From Unio delphinus (taxonomy: Eukaryota > Mollusca > Bivalvia > Unionida > Unionidae): a stretch of 64,000 nucleotides of DNA. Shown in pieces: positions 1 through 8,844 of this stretch. The DNA is taken from the NCBI GenBank assembly GCA_029339505.1, contig JAQISU010000096.1, forward strand, positions 6,769,001 to 6,833,000, read 5' to 3'. The position numbers and the translations under genes are program-made. The notes under the pieces were generated by a model. That model made no database searches. It had not been told where the DNA came from and saw only the letters and a program-made list of their open reading frames with translations. Every line of letters begins with the position of its first letter. Position 1 is the stretch's first letter.

Positions 1-735
1 CAAGGCTGTTACTTATGTTAGGCACTTACTTGGACACAACATACATAGCAAAAGCAAATTTTATTGCATTTTCTGCTAATAGTTTATTGAATTAAATGAC
101 TGGAATTAACAGCACAGATGCCATTCTAGAACCAGCCCAATCATGTATGCTTGCTTTGTCTTGATACAAAGAGCAAAGAGGCTGAACTCAATAAACATTA
201 TATTTCTCTTTAGGCTTTAAGGCTTCTTTCTTTTGGATCTAAGGAACATTCTTCACTCGTTAGCTAGTCTGTAGGAAAAGTCAGTTAAAATATTAACAAT
301 TTTCTTAGGAACTACATTAACATGTGATAACAGTCGATTGGTTTAGTTGGATAGTGATCTTAAAAATATAATAAAAACTTTATATAGAATTGCCCCCAGT
401 GTGCTCCAGAGTAACAGAAAATCAAAACACTTTCATTGAGCATGTACATGACTGGAATGTATTTGGACACAAAATTGCGACACTAGCCCATGCTTTTTGT
501 TACGTTGTTTTGAAATTAAATATTTTTACTTTGCTTTAAGAAAGAAAACTTTAGTTTTTTTTGTTTTGCTTGTACAAATACAACATTTGGAAGTATGAGA
601 TATAAGTAACAGTTTTATGCAGAATATGAATAATGTGGAGTTGATCAGTAAATAACTTAGACAAGGGACAATTTATGCAATCATTATATAGTACATTTCA
701 TTGTATCTTTTATTGTACCTTTGTTTTCCTTGCAG
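1..735 (+). other. Intron upstream of the MPDU1-like last exon
   Basis: AT-rich non-coding sequence ending in a good splice acceptor: a T-rich tract followed by tgcag at 731-735. I see no upstream exon of the same gene and no recognisable repeat in this stretch, so it is read as part of the preceding intron. Confidence 0.5.
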
Positions 736-872
736 CTCGATTTTTCACAACAGCAGTGAAAACGGGAGACATGTTAGTTTTATTAAATTTTGGCACTGGA
801 GCAGCATTAAACTTGACAGTGGTGTCTATGATTATCTATTATGGGCAACGAAAAAGGCAAAAGCTCTATTAA
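736..872 (+). CDS. MPDU1: Terminal exon of MPDU1-like protein (dolichol-phosphate-mannose utilisation, PQ-loop family)
   Basis: The exon follows an acceptor (ttgttttccttgcag) and starts in phase 1, so the first complete codon encodes Arg; it stays open for about 45 codons to TAA at 870-872. The translation contains RFFTTAVKTGD, then a hydrophobic segment ending MIIYYGQRKRQKLY. This resembles the end of MPDU1: an Arg-x-Phe-Thr pair and a Thr-Gly-Asp before the last transmembrane helix, then a basic lysine-rich tail. MPDU1 is an ER membrane protein needed for use of mannose- and glucose-P-dolichol in N-glycan, O-mannose and GPI synthesis. Only the last membrane helix and cytosolic tail are in the window; the rest lies upstream. 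The Met codon at 675 is intronic and is not the start. The identification rests on a short segment from memory, so another PQ-loop protein remains possible. Confidence 0.55.
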
Positions 873-1957
873 AACTTTATCATTCCATTACTACAACATG
901 CAGTTTGTGGCAGTTGTATCATTTAAAAGGTGTCTGGGAAAATGATTGCAATTTCAGTATTCATATTAATAAATCAATTATCCTAATAATAAGGCATTGT
1001 TTAATAGTCACTTTTAGTTTGAATGGAAGATTTCTTTGAATTGTACTGTAGATTTATTATAACACTATTTCTTTTGATTTAAATGGCATAATCCATTTTT
1101 TTGTATGACAATGTGTACAGTGAAAAGCAAATTAAATTAAAGGAATGATACAAACAAGTGCTAAACAAGTCAGTGAAATGTCCAAGACAAAAGGCTAATT
1201 AGTGAAGCCTTATGTGCATATGGTCATCACCAGTGCATTACCCAAAAGATTCATTAGGCCACAGAATGGGAAGGCTAGATTATGTTTATTTTCAAACTTA
1301 TTTTCCAGTATGCTGTTCACTAGACCAATAAAAAAGCATGATGTTACTGGCAAAATATTGCTAATGTCAAATGTCTGGATTGTTTGAATGGAAACATTGT
1401 TGTATTATTACATGTATCTGGTTTTCTTTGTTTCTTACAAAATTATTGTTTTTTAATCCTTCAGATATATTTATATAATTTCAACAAATAGTTTATTTCA
1501 ATTCTTGAGTATTTGCACAAAATGTTGACTTCCCAAGTTTGTGTTATTTTATACATGATTGTGTGAACACTGTACTTGTAAGAAGGGCTTTTAGAATCAG
1601 GTGCAAACAATGAATAGAAATTCAGGTAATCACTTATCCTATATATAAAAGGAATATTGTCTTTGAATTTTGGTTGATAACCAGATTTTTAGGACATAAG
1701 AAAAGATCCACCATGACCAAATATTACCCAAGTCAATTCTTTTCAGTCAGTTATTACAGCGGAGCACAGTGTTACAGTTGGTATCAAATTCTACCACTTT
1801 ATGTTGCTCATGAATAAGTATACATTTATAAAATATCCCAAAAGTACTTTTCCAAAGACCATATTGAGGCAGTCAGTCGAAGCTGGCAATTGCAGGTATT
1901 GAACCTGCAATACTGTAATATATGTTGTTGAGTCATTGTTAAAAAGAAAAAGTGAAC
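873..1957 (+). other. 3' UTR and intergenic sequence of the MPDU1-like gene
   Basis: AT-rich sequence with a canonical poly(A) signal AATAAA at 968-973, about 100 bp after the stop codon, and another at 1326-1331. The first is the more plausible end of the transcript. The rest to 1957 shows no coding similarity. Confidence 0.4.

Positions 1958-1995
<38 letters not shown>
1958..1995. repeat. (ATA)n microsatellite, 3' tail of LINE fragment
   Basis: About 12-13 perfect ATA units. It lies exactly at the 3' end of an antisense CR1-like LINE fragment, in the same place as the AAT-type arrays at 32428 and 54957, so it is most simply the short-unit 3' tail of that LINE. Confidence 0.8.
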
Positions 1996-1998
<3 letters not shown>

Positions 1999-2640
1999 AA
2001 CTTTGTAAAGCAACTAATCTTTAGGAGCTTTAAGTACTTTACAACATATATAATGACTACAGAAAACAAAAACAAAACAAACACCATGAAAATATAAACA
2101 GCCTGAAAATATTTAATGTAGGAAACATTAATAGATTTTTAAGTTTGTTCTTGCAGTCGAAAAGGTGGTTTTTAAGAGCACTCTTGAAAGAGACTACTGT
2201 GTCTTTGTGGGAATAATGAGTCTACGATTGTCAGAAGAGGAGCGTAAATATCTTGCTGGTGTGTACACATGGGTGAGGCCAGATAGGTTACTGTTGGACT
2301 GGAGTAGCACAAAGAAATAAATGTGTGTTTGATTCTGGATCAAATGTTTATCCAGTGTAGGTTACAGAGCAGTGGGGAGGTGTGCTCTGATCGTAGTACT
2401 CTGAGGATGATCTGAGTAGCTGTGCTTTGGACTTTTTGAAGTTTCTTGAGTAGTTGCTCAGATGAACTAGACAGAATTGAGTTACAATAGTCCAGTCTTA
2501 AAAGTACTAATGAACAAACAAGTGTTTTAGTGGCATCAATTGAAAGATATTTGCAAATGGAGCTGATGCGTCTCAGCTCAAGATATACAGCCTTGCATAT
2601 GTTCATGACATGTAGGTGCAATGTGAGCTTACTGTCTAGA
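1996..2640 (-). mobile_element. CR1-like LINE, 3' fragment (copy D)
   Basis: The antisense translation at 2340-2621 includes LVLLRLDYCNSILSSSSEQ and then KLQKVQSTA, the hallmark segment of the C-terminal reverse transcriptase region of CR1/Jockey-type LINEs. The same protein segment and 3' UTR recur at 32464-33073 and 54972-55583, where the element reads further. This copy has extra or diverged sequence near 2270-2345 that breaks the C-terminal frame. No catalytic core is present. The element ends in an ATA-type microsatellite rather than poly(A), as CR1/L2-like elements do. Confidence 0.75.
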
Positions 2641-3047
2641 GTAACACCTAGGTTTCATACTTACTGTGTCAATTTAATGTTGGTGTACAGTTGCTGATAT
2701 TTATTGTTTGAGGTAAAGGATGTGAATGAGAAAGTCTTTGTGTTGTGATCAGATCGGCTGTTGCATATATATGTTGCATTGCATTTGTAGAGGAATAAAG
2801 ATAGAGATTGATTTATTCATTACGCCTTCCAGTAGTGCATATTTTTCTTCCATATTTTGCTATCATAGCATTTCATGGCTTCACTGATTATACATTGATA
2901 ATTTCTTGCCATCACCAGTGTGCTGCAAATCCTTCAAATTTTAAATATATTAAAAGAATGTATAAATTACTGGAAGGAAGCACACTTGTTAAATATGATA
3001 TTATTTTCTACAGATAATGGGACTAATACTTGTTTCTATATATGTAC

Positions 3048-3082
<35 letters not shown>

Positions 3083-4087
3083 GTAAAGGTTCTGGTGCCT
3101 TCCAGTTTGAGGTGGGGTGCTCCCAATTTATTTAAATTAATGCAGTAGACCCACCCTGGCTCGTTTTTGTCAGAAATTGAAGTAGTGATAGAGAGATGCA
3201 AGCTCTGAGCCCCCAGTCAGCAGTGCCGACAGTTAGATTAATGAATACACAAATTGTAAAATTTAAATAACACCAATTTAATATAATTCAAACAGTAATC
3301 TTTCAAATACAATTCAGCTAAAATCCTATTACTCGACCAAGTGACGGCCTATTTCATCCTTTGAATTATTGTGTAAAATTTTCCCTTCTGTCCCGAGTCC
3401 TACTCATCTGTATGTTTCTTCTTTTTCCTTTGTCTACCTCTGTTCTCCCTTCAACTTCTACCTCTGTTCTTCCTTCTCTCTTATCTCAGAGAGACTCGGA
3501 CCAACTGCTGGGGTAATTCCCTCGGGTCCCTAAAACTTCTAACTTCTCTTTTGTGTCCCAGACACTCAGACCACTGCATTGGGTAATTCCCACTGGTCCC
3601 TAAAAGCTTCTAAAGAATACATACAAGGACATTAACAAAGCATATTCCTTTTGCTATGTAACTCACACTAACATTAATATCATCAGATAGGCCATTACCA
3701 TTTTTGGTCACACATTCGTGCCCATCGAAATACACATTCTCCCTGCTAAGCATATTCAATCTTATACAAAACAATATCATATAATCAGACACGTTTCTGT
3801 ACATTGCACTTCTACAAGTGTACACAGATATGCACATGTTCATGTGCTGATACATTGTTACACATGGTACTCCTACAAGTATACACAAATAGGCAAATTC
3901 CTCTATTAATGTTGCAAACCACAACCATTATACAAAGTTTATAATTCAATTCAACATTTGCAAATTTATAATATCAAATGAATAAATACATGAGGTTACT
4001 ATGAATTAACCCAATAACGAATTACAATATTAATTCTACACATCACATCACTTATCTATCTGTCTATCTATAAGTACATTGACGCAG
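2641..4087. other. No gene seen; microsatellite and short internal repeat
   Basis: No coding similarity. It holds a (GA)n array at 3051-3079, a pyrimidine-rich stretch near 3360-3480, and an imperfect ~60-bp tandem duplication at about 3484-3612 (both units contain gggtaattccc and ggtccctaaaa followed by cttct). Open frames here are short and lack recognisable motifs. Confidence 0.5.
3051..3079. repeat. (GA)n microsatellite
   Basis: Uninterrupted GA/AG dinucleotide array. Arg-Glu runs translated across it are artefacts. Confidence 0.95.
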
Positions 4088-4739
4088 TCACACTTGACTA
4101 TTAAGTAATGGCAGTGCGTGGTCAAGATAAAGTAAAGACAGAAGTGATAGGACAGTCAGAAGAGTAATGATAGGAAAGGCAGATATAAGTAAAAGTGTCA
4201 GTGTACATTTTCGTTCCTTCATACTCGGACCAATTCGGCTACCGTAGCGACAATGAGATATGGAAACCTCAACCGGCATAGCCCTGAGATTCACTAGGTC
4301 TTACTTGTAGCTCATTAGTTCATTAGAATGTGATTTTGGAAAGTCCCTATTGTATTTGGGAAGAAGCTAAACTTTAAACAATTTGTCAATACTGACTTTA
4401 ATCTAGCAGCTCTCTTCTGAACCATATCTTATTTATTAGGTCTTTATTATGTGGGTTCCACACAGTCGAGCAATACGCAAGACCTGGTCGAATTTTGAGT
4501 GAAATATGCAGTACTTTTTACGTCTTCATTGTTGATTAGGAGATAGCGGCGCAGGAAACCAAGGTTACTGTTCCCTTTTCTTTACTATCTTGTCTATGTA
4601 CCTTTTCCAAGAGAGGTCTCTTGACAATTCAACCCCGAGATACATTGTTGCCTGCTCATTGGATAACTTGTGCCCTATAATAATATATTCCGAAAAGATA
4701 GGTGATTTTTTCCCTGTAAACTCTTAGAATGCTGTATTT

Positions 4740-5862
4740 TTATGGGTGGAATGACATACCCCAAGTTCTTTCCCAGACAGCCAGTTGGTTCAGGTCTTCG
4801 TGAAGGATATCACAGTTCTTGGAGTCATTTATTTCACAGCAGACTATACAGTAATCTGCAAAAAGTCTTGTGTTGGATTTGACGCTTATAGGTAGATCAT
4901 TGATGAACACACCAGGAAGAGGATGGGACCCAAAACACTCCCTTGAGAAAACCCACTGACAACTGGTACTGGGTCTGATGTTGCTCCATCTACAATAACT
5001 CTCTGCGATCTGTCTGATCCATTTCTGGGTGTTACCCCTAATGCAATAGTTGTCCAACTTGCTGAGGAGTCTTTCATGGGGGACACGATCGAAAGCCTTA
5101 CTGAAGTCAAGAATAGCAAGGTCATAATGCTTCCCTCTGTCTAAAGATTTGGCGAGCTCATCCACTAGGGTTATGAGTTGTGTTTCACAGCTTTGTCTGG
5201 CACGGAAACCATTCTGGCAGTCTGTTAGAATGTTGTAGTGATCTAGATGTTGTATCATGTTGCTGACTATGATGTGTTCAAGCATTTTGCAGCAGATGCA
5301 TGTAAGGGAGACCGGTCTATAATTGCTGGCCTTGAATCTTTCTCCTTTTTTAAAGATAGCTGTAACGTTTGCTGTTTTCCAGACATCAGGGACATAACTT
5401 GTTCAGAAGCACTTCTGGTAAATAGAACTCATGTATGGTGCACATTCTTATGCAAGATCTCTCAGGATTCTTGCTGGAATCATGTCTGGGCCTGTAGCTT
5501 TCTGTGGGTTAATTTTCTGCAACAAGCTGTAAACACCATCTACAGTAACTTTGATGTTGGGCATTGGTGGGTAACTATCTATCTCCATGTAGACTTGTTA
5601 GATCACTGTTATCCTCTTGTGTAAAGACTGACTGGTATTAACGATTCAGTATATTAGCCTTGTAGGATGCCTCTGAGTGTGGTTTTCCGTGTTCCTTAAG
5701 GGGTGCAACACCACAGCTGTCTCTACGTAAGGACTTAATGTAGTTCCAAAATCTCTTCTGCTTGTTTATTTGTCGTTCTTGGTTTGGGTTACTGACTTCT
5801 ATAAAGTTTTCAATATGTCTCCAGTAAGCCTGCTGTTCTAAGCGTTGTGATCTTGCTTTTGT
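4740..5862 (-). pseudogene. LINE reverse transcriptase domain with altered catalytic box
   Basis: Best preserved at 4740-5285: NGFRARQSCETQL, LDFSKAFDRVPHERLL and FINDLPI are standard RT blocks; upstream, in other frames, KATGPDMIPARIL and SNYRPVSLT are recognisable. The catalytic box reads LFADYCIV where an active enzyme has (F/Y)ADD, so the second Asp is lost. Between IRQ and the box the frame shifts (the segment RSQRVIVDGATSDP and VSGFSQGSVLGPILF is in an overlapping frame). Sequence similar to the RT C-terminal region can be followed, broken, to about 4300. The domain would have copied element RNA at the target site; this copy is inactive. Confidence 0.85.
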
Positions 5863-6650
5863 TTATTTGTATAGTTTCCGATCTCTTGTTTTTCCTGTTG
5901 TTTTCTGTCTTGCAAACAGTTTATCCCGTCCTCTGTGTTGGGCTCTAATGGATTTGTCAATCCAAGGCTTGTTTGTTTTGTTTCCAGATAAGGTCTTAGA
6001 TGGTATAAATTTATCCATTAACCATTTGATGTTTTCCTCAAACATTTTCCAGGTGTCATTTGCAGAAAGGTTATCTGTTTCACATATGAATGATTCTTGT
6101 GATGACTTCAATTCTTCACGTAATTGGCCATAGTCTGCATTACTGTATTGGAAGACTTTATGAGCTACTTTCTTCACTTTCATTTATCGAAGGCTGGACT
6201 CCATGTAAACTGCTTCATGGTCAGCAATTCCTGGTATGACATCACACTTGTTGATTAGTGTTTTGTTGTTTGTGAAGAGGATTTGAAGTAAATTCAGTTA
6301 CATGTATTGCTTAATCTACAACCTGTTTCAGGAATGATATTTATGATATTTAGTAGCTGTTGTCATTGGGTATTGTTTGTGCCTTGTGGTAGTGGACACT
6401 CATTCTCCCAGTCAGTATCTGCCAGATTGAAGTCTCCTTCTGGCCAATCATGCACACCTCGTGGGATTCTCATAAGGCAGGAGTAAAGCTGATCTAAATA
6501 GCTTGGTTCGGTTAAGGATGAAGGTTTGTATAAGGCACCAACGTATAGGTCTGATGTCCCTTTAGCCTTGAGTTTGGCCCAAACTAACTCTATTTTTATT
6601 ATCTGCCTTAAGTTCTTATGGCTTGCAACTGGAATACTGATCTGATACTA
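5863..6650 (-). pseudogene. LINE endonuclease C-terminal half and linker
   Basis: Downstream of the C tract, the minus strand encodes VGALYKPSSLTEPSYLDQLY and then DWPEGDFNLADTDWENE, the conserved GDFN motif of LINE AP endonucleases, followed by several stops. At 5863-6183 an open 106-codon frame continues with a basic Lys/Arg-rich linker (KTNKPWIDKSIRAQHRGRDK) that normally lies between endonuclease and RT in CR1-like elements (cf. PW.......R.R). Confidence 0.7.
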
Positions 6651-6658
6651 TGACAAAT

Positions 6659-6659
<1 letters not shown>

Positions 6660-6691
<32 letters not shown>
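6660..6691. repeat. Poly(C) tract, 32 bases
   Basis: Uninterrupted C run on the + strand (G run on the LINE sense strand), located inside the endonuclease domain and disrupting its frame. Its length may be inaccurate, as such runs are hard to sequence. Confidence 0.9.
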
Positions 6692-6693
<2 letters not shown>

Positions 6694-6732
6694 ATGATCT
6701 TTGCGGTTGGACCTGAAACTTGCTGGGAATAC

Positions 6733-7452
6733 TTAAGATGAATTTATGCTGCTGTCTAGCCACGATTCCGTACCAATAACAATGGTGGCTTTGGTAGAGA
6801 TCATCTTGCATATTGCATTCTTTCCAGGCCCCTTTATAGATTGACAATTAATTACTAGGATTCTCATGGGTAAGTCTGTTCTAATTCCAGTGGGACCATG
6901 TGTTGTAAAGGTGCTGCTTTGCTTGTATGGAGATGAGGTAGCAGTTGGATTGTTAAAACTTGTGTCACTGTCTGCTTGGATACTGTCATTAAAGCATTGG
7001 TAACTGTTACTATGATCGAAGATAAAAGTGTCAAATATTCCAGTGGAGAATTTTGGCAAACCATACTGAACACAATACCAGCTTACATTTTGGAGGGTTT
7101 TGAAAACAGCATCTGGCACACCCATACACTTTTGATACCATACTTCGCACGAATCACAGCACACACAAGGTGTTGTCCATTTAGAGGCTTTGTTGCAGAC
7201 CCCGCAAGGAAACTTGATGCTTCTTGGGTCCGGGTTTGGTTCTGGTGCATACAATTCAGCTAACAAAAGGCTACATTGATAGAGGAGAACGAGTTTGTTC
7301 CTACAGACTGGTCCTTTTGCCTTAGACAGTGTTATTTTTAGAGTTGTAATGAGATGGGTGGAGTGCGATAATTTTTGACGATCCCGAATCAGAACTGGTT
7401 GTGTATTATTATTGTCATCTGCTATGAACATCAGGGTAAATATTTTGTGCAA
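6733..7452 (-). pseudogene. LINE ORF: PHD finger and N-terminal part of AP endonuclease
   Basis: A 239-codon open frame. Residues ~80-135 contain CGVCNKASKWTTPC, then a CxxC pair and WYQKCMGV, then WYCVQYGLP: the layout of a PHD zinc finger in which one late ligand Cys (W-x-C-x-x-C) is replaced by Tyr. A Ser/Thr-rich spacer follows, then the start of the endonuclease: RILVINCQSIKG and IGTESWLD, corresponding to the N-terminal NxxSI strand and the catalytic Glu (TExWL) motif. The frame ends just upstream of a long C tract, beyond which the endonuclease resumes in another frame. PHD modules in such elements are thought to bind chromatin; that role is inferred. Confidence 0.75.
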
Positions 7453-7906
7453 TATAAGGGTAAGGGTGATTAAAAATGGCTAATGGGGTGTAACATGTTT
7501 TAACTTACATCAATCATGTCACAAAAAAAAAAGAACGAAAAGAAAGTGGATGTTTACCAGTATGGGTTGCATTATTGGATTTGCTGGTGAGTGACCAGCA
7601 CTGATTAACAGAGAATACCTTAAGTTTTAAATAGAAAAGGTATGAGCAAGGATACTATCCTATTGATTTAGAATATTTTCCTAAACATTAGAGAAATGAT
7701 GTTGGTTAACTGGACTGGCCTGCTTTTGTGGATTTGTTGATAGTAGTTGTGAGCAGGAACAGGAAATGACCAACACCCGCTACTACTCATGTGTACGATT
7801 TACCTATGAACACTGTTATGTAACTGTCTTTGGCAAAAATAATCATACATTTTTATGGTGAGAAATTATAACCTCAGGGTCTATCATACACATGTTGAAA
7901 TCTGGT
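7453..7906. other. No feature recognised
   Basis: AT-rich spacer between two antisense retroelements. No coding similarity and no repeat other than a short A run near 7521. Confidence 0.4.
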
Positions 7907-8844
7907 TTATTCTACAATGTGACCACCACTTGAGAATAAAATCGGGATTCTCTGTTCCTTTCGTGTATCTGACATGCATCTGGTACTGCTGTAGGAACAG
8001 CAACCATTCGACAATTTCGCCTGTGCCAGATAAGCTAGGGGCTGGTGGTCAGTTTCCAATATAAACTTGCACTCGAACAAGTACTGCTCGAACTGTGATA
8101 TTCCGAACACAATTCCGGGGCATTCCCTCTCCGATATGGAGTTGTTCTTCTTGACAGCAGACAATTTCCGACTGCTGTACACGACAGGGAAAAGTGTCGC
8201 TGTTCCTTGTCCTGTATCGCAGGCATCATTTTTGGTGCCATTCTCTGACACTTGTCACAGGAGAGACAGAACCGTTTGATATCTTTCTGGTCCTCTGGCC
8301 AGTAAAACTCTTTGACAAGATGGTCACGCGTCTTGGCAATACCCATATGTCCTTCCATGAGACTTTGGTGCGCGAGTTTTAACACTTCATCTCGCTTTTC
8401 TATCGGCATGACGATTTTTCGCTGACTTTTCTGCTGTGGCGATTCAATATCCTTTCTTGTACACGAACTTCACCACGCCATTCAAAGTTTCCTTCTCTGT
8501 TCCCTCTTCATCATATTTGTGCAACTGTGCCAGAGTTCCGTTCTCCTCCTGAAGCTTCCTCAATTCGTTCTGAAGTATGTTACTGACTGGTGGCGATGTA
8601 ACTTCCATCAGAGTTGGTTTCGTATGTTGACTCTTGGACCTTGCTTCCGCAGCATTCGCCAGCATTGTTGTGCAGGTTTCAGGGTTCTGTTGTGGCAACA
8701 CATAACGACAACCCAGTATGACATCATGTGACAGTCCATCCATGCATGCAGCTTTAATTTTCCCCTTCGCGTATGGTGAATCAAGGTCAATGACAGCCAC
8801 TGGCAAAGTACTACTGTCATTTGTTGTTTCAGTGGTGTAGACAA
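7907..8844 (-). mobile_element. Ty3/gypsy fragment with integrase upstream of RNase H (Gmr1-like order)
   Basis: On the minus strand, 8844 to 8444 encodes AVIDLDSPYAKGKIKAACM followed by a protease-end/linker region; 8409 to 8230 encodes an integrase HHCC zinc domain (LAHQSLMEGHMG, then FYWPEDQKDIKRF and CDKCQR); 8228 to about 8000 encodes RNase H (FPVVYSSRKLSAVKKNNSIS, then FILETDHQPLAYLAQAKL, with the DHQPL motif). Beyond that the RNase H end continues in another frame to ~7910. In ordinary gypsy elements RNase H precedes integrase, and a simple deletion cannot swap them; the order seen fits Gmr1-like gypsy elements, in which integrase lies upstream of RT. The integrase core and RT are missing, so a deletion joins zinc domain directly to RNase H near 8228. 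At least two frameshifts; non-functional. Confidence 0.75.

Larger units (their letters stand above)
4088..7452 (-). mobile_element. Decayed LINE with PHD-finger module, endonuclease and reverse transcriptase
   Basis: Reading the minus strand from 7452 downwards gives, in order, a PHD-like Cys-rich module, an AP-endonuclease domain, a linker, a reverse transcriptase, and a poorly preserved C-terminal region running to about 4090. This order is that of CR1/L2-type non-LTR retrotransposons that carry a PHD finger. All domains are split by frameshifts and stops, and a 32-base C tract sits inside the endonuclease. The copy is about 3.4 kb and cannot encode an active polyprotein. It is distinct in sequence from the other CR1-like family found at 2.3, 33, 37 and 56 kb. 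Confidence 0.8.

Noticed and set aside
1791..2087. Leucine-run open frame on the minus strand, and similar poly-Ile, poly-Asn, poly-Thr and Arg-Glu frames elsewhere (e.g. 43446, 45088, 41050, 59972)
   Set aside because: They are translations of AAT, TA or CT microsatellites and have no other protein character.
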